Origin: a virus
Length of the DNA stretch: 24,159 nucleotides
Virus record (IMG/VR): IMGVR_UViG_3300029309_000343
Location: 1-24,159 of that record
Direction: 5' to 3' (one strand)
Shown: positions 1-5,467 of the stretch, in pieces
Numbering within the stretch: the first letter of the stretch is position 1
Layout: each line of letters starts with the position of its first letter
Position numbers and translations under genes: made by a program
Notes under the pieces: generated by a model
Told to the model about the DNA's origin: nothing
The model's input: the letters and a program-made list of their open reading frames with translations, nothing else
Database searches by the model: none

Positions 1-1041
1 AAAGAACAATTAGAGTCATATTTTGGTAAAGACGCTTATAAATATAAAGTTTTAGAAGATACCGCAGAGATAAGATTTTGGGATTCTAACATAGGCGGTG
101 GATCTATAGAAAGATTATATTATTTTAAAGCTAAAATAGTATCTACTGATAAGCATTTACCAGATAAAGACATAGAAAAACTAATTAAATTAGCAAGTAG
201 TAAAAAACCACCACAAAAGAAAAAGAAACTAAAAAATTCACTAACTTTTACAATATGTTTATCAGATTTTCAGATTGGTAAGGTGGGTACAGAGGGATCT
301 ATTAATCGTTTTGTATCGTATATACCAAAAATTAAAGATCAGATAAAAAAACTACAAAAAACAGAGAACATAGATCAAGTTTTGTTCGCTGGTCTTGGCG
401 ATTTAGTAGAATCCTGCAGTAATCATTATTCTATGCAAGAATTTTCAACAATTTTAGATGAAAGATCACAACAAAAGGTAGCTAGGAGGATGATCTATAC
501 ACTTATAAAAGAGATAATGCCTTTGTTTAACAAAGGTCTAGTAGCTTTTATAGGTGGCAACCATGGCGAAAATCGTAAAAATGGAAAATCTTATACTACG
601 TTCGCAGATAATAAAGATGTAATGTTAGCAGAAGAATTACAAGAGATTTTTAATGAAGCTCCAGCATATAAGGATAGATTGTTATTTATGATACCGGATA
701 ATGAATTATCTTTGACTTTTGAAATATCAAATACAACTATATCTATTCTTCATGGGCACCAGATGAAAGGTGGGATGAACTCTCAAGCAAAATCTAGGAA
801 ATGGATCTCCGATCAAGCATTTTCAAGAAATGCAATAGCAGATGCAGATATTATTCTTCATGGCCATTATCATTATTTTTCTGCTTATGAATCTTCTGAT
901 CGTTTAATTATACAAGCTCCAACTCTTGATTCTGGTAGCGAGTGGTTTGAGAATACTAAAGGAGATCGGTCAAGATCTGGATTATTAACTTTTGTAATTG
1001 GAGGAGAACAGAAATGGGATTATATTAAGGTTATAAGGTAA
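1..1041 (+). CDS. Metallophosphoesterase, C-terminal 346 codons (gene continues from 23883-24059)
   Basis: This is the 3' part of a calcineurin-like metallophosphoesterase gene. The frame is open from base 1 with no stop, and it joins in frame with the ORF starting at 23883 once the terminal repeat is merged, giving 405 residues. All metal-site motifs are present (full-length numbering): D148-x-Q150 in LSDFQIG, GD193 in GLGDLVES, GGN246H247GE, HGH around 310-312, and H346-G-H348-Y-H350 near the end. These fit a two-metal phosphoesterase acting on a phosphomonoester or diester; the substrate cannot be read from sequence. The GTG at 283 is internal and would remove the first metal motif region, so it is not the start. 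The gene stops three bases before the DUF5675 gene, at the entry to the lysis genes. Related enzymes occur in many marine phages and actinophages; whether this one acts on DNA, nucleotides or the cell wall is unknown. Confidence 0.9.
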   Translation, partial: KEQLESYFGKDAYKYKVLEDTAEIRFWDSNIGGGSIERLYYFKAKIVSTDKHLPDKDIEKLIKLASSKKPPQKKKKLKNSLTFTICLSDFQIGKVGTEGSINRFVSYIPKIKDQIKKLQKTENIDQVLFAGLGDLVESCSNHYSMQEFSTILDERSQQKVARRMIYTLIKEIMPLFNKGLVAFIGGNHGENRKNGKSYTTFADNKDVMLAEELQEIFNEAPAYKDRLLFMIPDNELSLTFEISNTTISILHGHQMKGGMNSQAKSRKWISDQAFSRNAIADADIILHGHYHYFSAYESSDRLIIQAPTLDSGSEWFENTKGDRSRSGLLTFVIGGEQKWDYIKVIR

Positions 1042-1044
1042 ATA

Positions 1045-1659
1045 ATGAAACTAGAAGTATTAAGATTTAATAGTCAAGATGATTTCACTAATGGACTCTT
1101 ATTTGATGTAACTGATAACGTAAGGTCTTTCTTAGCATATACTCTTGAAGATGAGGCACGAACAACTAAAGTATGGGGCGAAACCAGAATACCTGCAGGC
1201 AAATATAAATTATCACTTAGAGCAGAGGGCGGTTTCCATACGCGCTACTTAGCTAAATATGGAGATTGGCATAAAGGTATGATCTTAGTTAATAATGTAC
1301 CTAATTTTGAGTATATTTTATGGCACGTAGGCAACAGCGATGAGGACACGGCAGGCTGCCTTTTGGTTGGAAAAACTTCACAAGAAAACTTCATAGGGAG
1401 TTCTACAGCGGCCTACAAGTCCATATATCCACCTATAAGAGATGCAATTCTATCTGGGGAGGATGTCTGGGTAGAGTATATTGATTATGATGGCACAATA
1501 TTATCTAATAAATCAACAGATTATGTTGTTAATAATTTTCAAGTTTCAGAAAATCAGGAGGATTTAATGAAAATATTATCTACAGATATGCAAAATTTGA
1601 AAGCTGATATGAAAGCTCTTAGACAAACAATAATCCTAAAAGGGATGCAAGCAAACTAA
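1045..1659 (+). CDS. DUF5675 family protein, candidate cysteine-type lysis enzyme
   Basis: A 204-residue protein resembling the DUF5675 family common in phages. The conserved core runs from about residue 1 to 140: an IPAGKY turn at 49-54 and a W-H94-x-G-N...D101-T102-x-G104-C105 block. The order His...Gly-Cys recalls the active site of YkuD-type L,D-transpeptidases, so a cysteine enzyme acting on peptidoglycan is a reasonable inference, but no activity is shown here. Residues 165-200 form a polar helical tail (ENQEDLMKILSTDMQ onward) that may be a coiled coil. It starts three bases after the phosphoesterase stop. A mini zinc ribbon, an r1t-type holin and a strong terminator follow, which places it as the likely endolysin of a lysis cassette. 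Family assignment is fairly firm; function is inferred. Confidence 0.75.
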   Translation: MKLEVLRFNSQDDFTNGLLFDVTDNVRSFLAYTLEDEARTTKVWGETRIPAGKYKLSLRAEGGFHTRYLAKYGDWHKGMILVNNVPNFEYILWHVGNSDEDTAGCLLVGKTSQENFIGSSTAAYKSIYPPIRDAILSGEDVWVEYIDYDGTILSNKSTDYVVNNFQVSENQEDLMKILSTDMQNLKADMKALRQTIILKGMQAN

Positions 1660-1669
1660 ATCGTTTCTA

Positions 1670-1792
1670 ATGAATTTAAAATGTAGTTCCTGTGGAACTA
1701 AACTAGAACTTATAGATAAAGTTTTTGTTTGTATAACAAAAAAATGTAATCAATTTAAAAAGATACAAACAAGATTAAAAGAAGAGGAGTGA
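1670..1792 (+). CDS. Mini zinc-ribbon protein (40 aa)
   Basis: A 40-residue ORF, MNLKCSSCGTKLELIDK..., with four cysteines at 5, 8, 21 and 26 (CX2C-X12-CX4C), followed by a charged tail ending KEEE. The cysteine pattern suggests a single bound zinc. The ORF fills the gap between the DUF5675 gene and the holin. Its last codons and stop overlap the holin ribosome binding site (GAAGAGGAG), which argues for translational coupling. It has no clear Shine-Dalgarno of its own. Function is unknown; an RNA- or protein-binding regulator of lysis timing is possible but unsupported. Confidence 0.6.
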   Translation: MNLKCSSCGTKLELIDKVFVCITKKCNQFKKIQTRLKEEE

Positions 1793-1793
1793 T

Positions 1794-1982
1794 ATGTCTG
1801 AAGATCTTAAAGACATGTTAGAGCGAGCCTTCTGGACTTTCTGCGAGGCATTTATCGGTGCATTAACTATTAGCCCACTTGTTGGCGTTGATGCGTCTGC
1901 TTTACAACTTGCAGCGATTTCTGGAGGATCTGCGGCATTGTCAGTAATCAAAACGTATGCTAAAAAACAAATAACAAAATAA
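1794..1982 (+). CDS. r1t-type phage holin (62 aa)
   Basis: A 62-residue protein with two hydrophobic stretches, roughly residues 12-30 (AFWTFCEAFIGALTISPLV) and 35-52 (ASALQLAAISGGSAALSV), and a basic C-terminus (KTYAKKQITK). Length, the aromatic RAFWTF start of the first helix, the short polar D-containing turn and the small-residue second helix match the r1t holin family. Holins form membrane lesions that release or activate the endolysin at a set time. A GAGGAG ribosome binding site lies at 1784-1789, five bases before the ATG. The gene is the last before the terminator at 2018, downstream of the DUF5675 gene, a typical end of a late operon. Confidence 0.85.
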   Translation: MSEDLKDMLERAFWTFCEAFIGALTISPLVGVDASALQLAAISGGSAALSVIKTYAKKQITK

Positions 1983-2017
1983 TCTGTATGGACTAGCAAT
2001 AGCTCATACACATAAAA

Positions 2018-2049
2018 AAAAGAGGAGGATATTGTTATCCTCCTCTTTT
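2018..2049 (+). terminator. Strong intrinsic terminator after the holin
   Basis: A perfect 14-bp inverted repeat (2018-2031 with 2036-2049) encloses a TTGT loop. The core is GAGGAGGATA/TATCCTCCTC, and A and T runs extend the stem on both sides. The right arm ends in TTTT, as expected for Rho-independent termination on the + strand. The A-run on the left could also let it act on the other strand. It separates the lysis genes from the early genes and is the only clear intrinsic terminator found in the genome. Confidence 0.9.
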
Positions 2050-2056
2050 GTTAAGC

Positions 2057-2127
2057 AAGAGAGGGAGGTTGAATTAGGGTACAACATATACTCAAAGGGG
2101 AGATATGTTATTAGGACTCTCTCTCTT
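2057..2127. other. Long nested hairpin between terminator and early promoter
   Basis: Bases 2057-2067 (AAGAGAGGGAG) pair with 2117-2127 (CTCTCTCTCTT) over 11 bp with a single G-U. Inside, 2083-2089 (AACATAT) pairs perfectly with 2103-2109 (ATATGTT) around a 13-base loop. The left arm covers a copy of the genome's usual start cassette (GGGAGGTTGAAT at 2063-2074) that here leads into TAG rather than ATG, so no protein follows. The element could be a small RNA, an RNA leader, or a DNA-level site for replication or packaging. The function is not deducible from the sequence alone. Confidence 0.5.
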
Positions 2128-2152
2128 TATGTATTATTTATACCATATATTG

Positions 2153-2195
2153 ATGACAATTTTTTTTTATTTTGTATGACAAAATTTTTTTTATA
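2153..2195. repeat. Two-copy ATGACA + poly-T direct repeat, 23-bp period
   Basis: ATGACAA followed by a run of eight or nine T and then AT occurs at 2153-2170 and again at 2176-2195, with the ATGACA hexamers exactly 23 bp apart, about two helical turns. The second copy also supplies the -35 element of the promoter called at 2176-2204. This looks like a duplicated regulator or polymerase contact site in front of the early genes. Confidence 0.5.
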
Positions 2196-2204
2196 TAGTA
2201 ATAT
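2176..2204 (+). promoter_or_regulatory. Candidate early promoter (sigma70-like)
   Basis: ATGACA (five of six matches to TTGACA) and TAATAT (four of six to TATAAT) are separated by exactly 17 bases that are almost entirely A/T. The expected transcription start, about 2211, falls on the ribosome binding site AGGAGG at 2211-2216, so the leader would be extremely short. It sits directly upstream of the first early gene and downstream of the only clear terminator. Prediction only; A/T-rich DNA gives many chance -10 matches. Confidence 0.4.
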
Positions 2205-2221
2205 ATTAGTAGGAGGTTGAA

Positions 2222-2608
2222 ATGAATAATTATCAAGTAGTAATATCTTATAGTATTTATAGAAATTGTGATGAAGAACTCATGTATTTAAATAGATCTG
2301 AAGATATAGACAATGGTAGGATTACTGAATTTACTGAAAAGGATCTAAAACACTTTTTCAAAAATAATATTACATTTAAAAAAGTTGGTAAAGGAGAACA
2401 GGTAATCTATTCAATTAAAAATCTTGTTGATTTAGAAATAGTAGAGAATATATTTTATGACATAGATTATTACGCGAAAATGCATTATTTTGAATATGAA
2501 CAAGTTACTCCGATATTTTCTAAAAGTGTACATAAAAAACATGTAGAAATATTAGAAAAAAAGTTTAATCATATTTATCATATAAAAAAAGAACTAAAAG
2601 GAGGTTGA
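2222..2608 (+). CDS. Unknown early protein (128 aa)
   Basis: First gene after the candidate promoter, with a perfect AGGAGGTTGAAATG start cassette. The 128-residue product is rich in Tyr, Phe, Asn and Lys and has no membrane segment or recognisable motif. Its C-terminus, KKELKGG, is unusual in how it is encoded: the final Gly-Gly-stop codons (GGA GGT TGA) are themselves the ribosome binding site of the next gene, so the two genes are tightly linked. Position as the first early gene suggests a host-takeover or anti-defence role, but that is only inference. I do not recognise a family. Confidence 0.75.
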   Translation: MNNYQVVISYSIYRNCDEELMYLNRSEDIDNGRITEFTEKDLKHFFKNNITFKKVGKGEQVIYSIKNLVDLEIVENIFYDIDYYAKMHYFEYEQVTPIFSKSVHKKHVEILEKKFNHIYHIKKELKGG

Positions 2609-2609
2609 A

Positions 2610-2876
2610 ATGAGTAGTTTTTACGATAACAGAAAACGAACTGATGAATCTGATAGGAGAACTGAACAGATTAGAAAAGAGGTAGATAAACTTCTAAGAG
2701 ATCGTTTTCAATACACAACACAAACAGAAAGAAACCATTATGTATTTGGAGAGATTTCTTCAGATATGTGGTCTATTTTTAATTTATTAATGGAAAGTAC
2801 TTTACTTTCTGATAAAGACAAAATTAGAATTAAAAATATAGTAAATAAAGAGGTAAGAAGAAGAATCAAATTCTAA
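2610..2876 (+). CDS. Unknown small basic protein (88 aa)
   Basis: An 88-residue, highly charged protein beginning MSSFYDNRKRTDESDRR and ending KEVRRRIKF, probably all alpha-helical. It starts two bases after the upstream TGA, from the AGGAGGTTGAAATG cassette at 2599-2612. The N-terminal Arg/Asp/Glu-rich stretch and basic C-terminus could bind nucleic acid, but no known DNA-binding motif is visible. Function unknown. Confidence 0.7.
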   Translation: MSSFYDNRKRTDESDRRTEQIRKEVDKLLRDRFQYTTQTERNHYVFGEISSDMWSIFNLLMESTLLSDKDKIRIKNIVNKEVRRRIKF

Positions 2877-2890
2877 AGGAGGTTGAAATC

Positions 2891-3061
2891 ATGATTCAAG
2901 AAAGAATCTATATAGGACTAATCTTGGTATCACTAATAATTATATTATTTGGTGGTGCGTATTTATTGTTGTGGATAGAACACAAGATCATGAGTAAAAA
3001 ATATGATTTTGAAGTAAGACTCCATAAGGGAGAAGTTTTAAACAAAGATAATATTTTCTAA
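2891..3061 (+). CDS. Small single-pass membrane protein (56 aa)
   Basis: A 56-residue ORF, MIQERIYIGLILVSLII..., with one strong membrane segment at about residues 7-29 followed by a charged tail (KIMSKKYDFEVRLHKGE). The start is supported by AGGAGGTTGAAATC just upstream (2877-2890). The stop overlaps the next ATG by one base (TAATG), indicating coupling. Candidates include a membrane-acting early protein such as a superinfection-exclusion factor, but there is no specific evidence. Confidence 0.65.
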   Translation: MIQERIYIGLILVSLIIILFGGAYLLLWIEHKIMSKKYDFEVRLHKGEVLNKDNIF

Positions 3062-3222
3062 TGTGTGAATATTGCGAAACATCAAAATTTATAGAGAATC
3101 ATATATCTTTTGATGTTAAAGTTCAAGTTTGTACAGATTGTGCAATAAAAAATGGTTATAGAACTGTAGATTGGTACAAAGATAATGAGCATAAACTTGA
3201 TTTTGACTGGAGAGAAATCTAA
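3061..3222 (+). CDS. Small CXXC/CXXC zinc-binding protein (53 aa)
   Basis: A 53-residue ORF linked by TAATG overlaps to both neighbours. It begins MCEYCETSKF and carries C2/C5 and C24/C27 (CX2C-X18-CX2C), a pattern of a zinc ribbon or treble-clef-like knuckle. A Trp-rich acidic C-terminus follows (VDWYKDNEHKLDFDW). Such mini zinc proteins are common in phage early regions; role unknown. Confidence 0.65.
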   Translation: MCEYCETSKFIENHISFDVKVQVCTDCAIKNGYRTVDWYKDNEHKLDFDWREI

Positions 3223-3452
3223 TGGTAAAGGCATATCCAGAAGTTAGAAAAAATAAATTTACATGGATCTATAGATTTATGTATTGGAACAGAAATATAG
3301 GTAGATTGTATTTATACACAATATCAACAGACAAAGGATTCCAAGTTGCAGAAAGTGCTGCATGGGGTAATGCACAGTTTGATGGATGTACAAATATGAA
3401 ATACTTAGGAAGAAATAAGGAGGTTGAAGATGGCACAACAACAAATGCCTAA
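3222..3452 (+). CDS. Unknown aromatic-rich protein (76 aa)
   Basis: A 76-residue protein starting from the TAATG overlap at 3222. The first half is rich in Trp, Tyr and Arg (FTWIYRFMYWNRNIGRLYLY), the second half is polar, and no domain is recognised. Its 3' end runs 23 bases into the next gene and carries that gene's ribosome binding site inside its own codons. Transcription and translation with the 3061 and 3430 genes are therefore likely linked. Confidence 0.6.
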   Translation: MVKAYPEVRKNKFTWIYRFMYWNRNIGRLYLYTISTDKGFQVAESAAWGNAQFDGCTNMKYLGRNKEVEDGTTTNA

Positions 3453-4101
3453 ATTCTTAGAAGATTATGTAAAGGTTGATGATCTTATTAAGGAAATGAA
3501 TAAACAATATCCAGAGGGTAGATTAGTTACAGAAATAGTAGAAAAAACTTCAGAAATGGTAGTTTTTAAAACATCTTTTTATGAAGATGGATCAGATGTT
3601 CCTAAATGTACCGGACATGGATCAAAACAAAGTAACGAAAGAGATTGGTTAGAGAAAGCTGAACAAAAGTCTAGGGGTAGATGTTTAAGAGTATTACTTG
3701 GATCAGAGCCTACCAGCGAAGAGATGGAGGGTATTGCACCTAGTAAAAATGAAAAGAAACCAATACAAAAACAAAAAGTAACATATAAATATGAAAATGA
3801 AGATACACCAAAAACTAATTTTAAAGTTAATAAAGTTATGTCTTTAGATGAAAAAGTAAAAGATCTGGAAGATGAGGGATTGGTTGAAGATGTATCTCAA
3901 AAGAAACAAGCTTTAATGGATAATATTAAGGACTTTACTTTGAGTTTAACCGGTAACGATCTTGATAAAGCAAAGTTAATAGCTGCACAAGCACTTGGAG
4001 AACTTCATATTAATAAAAATGATGTAAATATTAATAATTTACAAACTATAAAGAATACTATTCAAGACATAGTAACATTTAAAAAATCAGAACAAGTTTA
4101 A
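3430..4101 (+). CDS. Possible single-strand annealing / Rad52-ERF-like recombination protein
   Basis: A 223-residue protein. The start chosen is ATG 3430, six bases after AAGGAGG; the TTG at 3424 lies inside the cassette spacer. Residues 10-100 follow an architecture seen in many phages: DYVKVDD...YPEGRLVTEIVE, a beta-rich middle, TGHGSK, then a helix with E-x-A-x-x-x-x-x-G-R-x-L-R-x-L-L-G. That last helix resembles the E-T-x-x-x-R-A-L segment of Sak/ERF/Rad52-type annealing proteins. Residues 105-150 are a charged linker, and the C-terminal 70 residues look helical. It lies next to the replication-initiator-like gene, which supports a DNA replication or recombination role. The call rests on pattern resemblance only. 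Confidence 0.45.
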   Translation: MAQQQMPKFLEDYVKVDDLIKEMNKQYPEGRLVTEIVEKTSEMVVFKTSFYEDGSDVPKCTGHGSKQSNERDWLEKAEQKSRGRCLRVLLGSEPTSEEMEGIAPSKNEKKPIQKQKVTYKYENEDTPKTNFKVNKVMSLDEKVKDLEDEGLVEDVSQKKQALMDNIKDFTLSLTGNDLDKAKLIAAQALGELHINKNDVNINNLQTIKNTIQDIVTFKKSEQV

Positions 4102-4109
4102 GGAGAATA

Positions 4110-4532
4110 ATGTCAGGATGGGTGCAAGTAGATATATCTCTACTAAGAAATCCTAAACTTATCTTATTCGCTAGAAACAACAACTTATCAGAAATGGAAG
4201 CTATTGGATCTTTAGTTAAGTTGTGGGCGTATTCTTTTGAATTTGGTAAGAGAGGAGGAGAGATTCCTCAAGCTCAATTATGTAAGGATTTAATCTGGAG
4301 TGGTAACGATCTTTTAAATCCAATGATAAAAGCTGGTTTTGTTGATAAAAAGAAAACCGGATATTTTGTACATGATTGGGATGATAAATATAATCAATTA
4401 GATTCATATAGAAAAATGAACGCAAAAAGACAAGCGGAATATCGTAAAAGAAAAAAAATGGAGGAATCTCATAAAAAATACAAAGAAATACAAAAGAAGA
4501 TTCATCCAGAAATAAAAGATGAAATTAAGTAA
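4110..4532 (+). CDS. Replication initiator / replisome organizer-like winged-helix protein
   Basis: A 140-residue protein. Residues 1-90 (GWVQVDISLLRNPKLILFAR onward) match the N-terminal winged-helix domain found in phage replisome organizer and DnaD/DnaT-like proteins: a W-x-x-V-D-I start, a helical layer including AIGSLVKLWAYSFEF, and a recognition/wing part ending GYFVHDWDD. The rest (about 95-140) is a highly basic helix (RKMNAKRQAEYRKRKKM) likely to contact DNA. Such proteins bind the phage origin and recruit the host helicase loader. The genome encodes no helicase, primase or polymerase of its own, so this is the likely hand-over point to the host replisome. It has a good ribosome binding site (AAGGAGAATAATG). 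A repeat-rich candidate origin lies immediately downstream at 4541-4606. Confidence 0.65.
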   Translation: MSGWVQVDISLLRNPKLILFARNNNLSEMEAIGSLVKLWAYSFEFGKRGGEIPQAQLCKDLIWSGNDLLNPMIKAGFVDKKKTGYFVHDWDDKYNQLDSYRKMNAKRQAEYRKRKKMEESHKKYKEIQKKIHPEIKDEIK

Positions 4533-4540
4533 TATTATTC

Positions 4541-4606
4541 GTTGTAACAATGTTATAACAAGTAACATTACAGAGGCAGAGTAGAGTAGAGTAAAATAGA
4601 GTAGAA
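4541..4606. repeat. Candidate replication origin: palindromes plus five tandem pentamers
   Basis: Directly after the initiator-like gene is a 92-base gap. It holds TTGTAACAATGTTATAACAA (4542-4561), which contains the perfect 10-base palindrome TGTTATAACA (4551-4560), and related GTAACA words at 4544 and 4562. Five consecutive pentamers follow at 4581-4605: GTAGA, GTAGA, GTAAA, ATAGA, GTAGA. Inverted repeats plus short tandem repeats in AT-rich DNA beside an initiator gene are typical of phage origins. They could instead be an operator for the downstream genes. Confidence 0.45.
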
Positions 4607-4624
4607 TATATAAAGGAGGTTGAA

Positions 4625-4882
4625 ATGGGTATGAGAACGTTAATAGAAATGTCAGATAGACAAAAAATTCGCATACTTTTTGAAATGGATCAGGAAATCT
4701 GTTCTCTTGATCCAGAGTTTAATAAAGGATCTCTAAGAAAATATGCATATCAATTTAGTAAATTGTATGGATGGGTTATTTATAGAGAAAATTGTAATTG
4801 TGATAATAAAGCTAAGGGTACTTTAAATATGGATGGTACTCCTAGAAAACACAATAAATATATTAAAGATTGGGCAATATGA
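4625..4882 (+). CDS. Unknown protein (85 aa)
   Basis: An 85-residue protein with a perfect AGGAGGTTGAAATG start cassette (4614-4627). The N-terminal half looks helical (LIEMSDRQKIRILFEMDQEI). The C-terminal half has a C-x-C pair (ENCNCDNKAKG) and a basic stretch. No family recognised. Its stop codon overlaps the start of the transglycosylase-like gene (ATGA), so the two are co-translated. Confidence 0.65.
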   Translation: MGMRTLIEMSDRQKIRILFEMDQEICSLDPEFNKGSLRKYAYQFSKLYGWVIYRENCNCDNKAKGTLNMDGTPRKHNKYIKDWAI

Positions 4883-5304
4883 TAAGTCTTTTGTTATCTT
4901 GTTTTTTGTTAGGGAGTATTGAGCCAACAACGATAAATATCTACAAAATAATCAATACATCTTATCAATGTGAGGTAGCAAAAGAAGTGCAGGAGTGGAT
5001 TCCTTTAATAAACAAATACTTTCAGTCAGAGGAATCCTCTCTTGCCATAACTGTTTTATATTGTGAATCTTCTGGAAGATCTAAAGTTACCGGTAAAAAC
5101 AATGATGGATCTTTTGATCAGGGATTGTTTCAAGTAAATTCAAACACAGAAACATGGTTAGAAGAAAAAATATATAAAAAAGAATTAGATATGTATGATC
5201 CGGAAACTAATGTCAAAGTATCTTCATGGATTGTAAGAAATGTTGGAGATTGGTCTTGGTGGAATAGTAGTAAGAAATGTTGGGATAAACATGACTCCTA
5301 CTAG
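4879..5304 (+). CDS. Secreted lytic transglycosylase-like protein
   Basis: A 141-residue protein starting at ATG 4879, which overlaps the upstream stop as ATGA. It has a short hydrophobic N-terminus (MISLLLSCFLLGS) that may be a signal peptide or anchor. Residues 52-128 resemble an SLT/lysozyme-like domain: LAITVLYCE63SSG supplies the catalytic glutamate, then NNDGSFDQGLFQVNS at 74-88 matches the conserved D-x-G-L-F-Q-x-N block, and later helices include NVKVSSWIVRN. Such enzymes cleave the glycan strands of peptidoglycan. The placement is unusual: it sits in the early region beside the DNA modification genes, not with the holin. It may aid a late step or act on the wall separately from the DUF5675 protein. 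The com-like ORF starts inside its last 14 bases. Confidence 0.7.
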   Translation: MISLLLSCFLLGSIEPTTINIYKIINTSYQCEVAKEVQEWIPLINKYFQSEESSLAITVLYCESSGRSKVTGKNNDGSFDQGLFQVNSNTETWLEEKIYKKELDMYDPETNVKVSSWIVRNVGDWSWWNSSKKCWDKHDSY

Positions 5305-5467
5305 GTTTTTATGTAATCAGTGTGATCTCTGGAAAAAAAGAGGAACTATATTTAGAGGTTTTATTTTTCTTTGTTCTGATTGTGATGTTACCTATTGGAA
5401 AGAGAAAAAAAATTGGTCTAATGATGGAAGAGTTTATTATGCAAATATCAGTACAAAAAGTACCTAA
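5291..5467 (+). CDS. Com-like zinc-finger translational regulator of mom
   Basis: A 58-residue ORF, MTPTRFLCNQC..., with C8, C11, C28 and C31 (CX2C-X16-CX2C), then an acidic/basic Trp-containing stretch and ending ISTKST. The size, cysteine spacing and position, overlapping the first 29 bases of a mom-type gene, match what I recall of phage Mu com. Com is a roughly 62-residue zinc-finger protein that binds mom mRNA and opens its translation start. ATG 5291 overlaps the stop of the transglycosylase-like gene, so its translation is probably coupled to that gene. A longer in-frame start at 5240 would lie entirely inside the upstream gene and lacks support. The regulatory role is inferred from architecture. 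Confidence 0.6.
   Translation: MTPTRFLCNQCDLWKKRGTIFRGFIFLCSDCDVTYWKEKKNWSNDGRVYYANISTKST

Noticed and set aside
283-285. GTG as start of the phosphoesterase
   Set aside because: The frame is open upstream to base 1 and, through the terminal repeat, to ATG 23883; starting at GTG would lose the first metal-binding motif.
2032-2220. 62-codon + strand frame running from the terminator through the control region
   Set aside because: It starts inside the terminator stem, reads through hairpins and poly-T runs, and its Phe/Leu-rich end reflects T-tracts rather than protein coding.
3424-3429. TTG start for the annealing-like protein (and similarly TTG 4870 and TTG 6149)
   Set aside because: At 3424 and 6149 the TTG lies within the ribosome binding cassette spacer; at 4870 it lies within the upstream gene. 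A correctly placed ATG follows shortly after in each case.
5322-5438. Longer N-terminus for the Mom protein
   Set aside because: These codons overlap the com-like ORF and encode a hydrophobic run not expected in Mom; homology-like sequence begins at ATG 5439.
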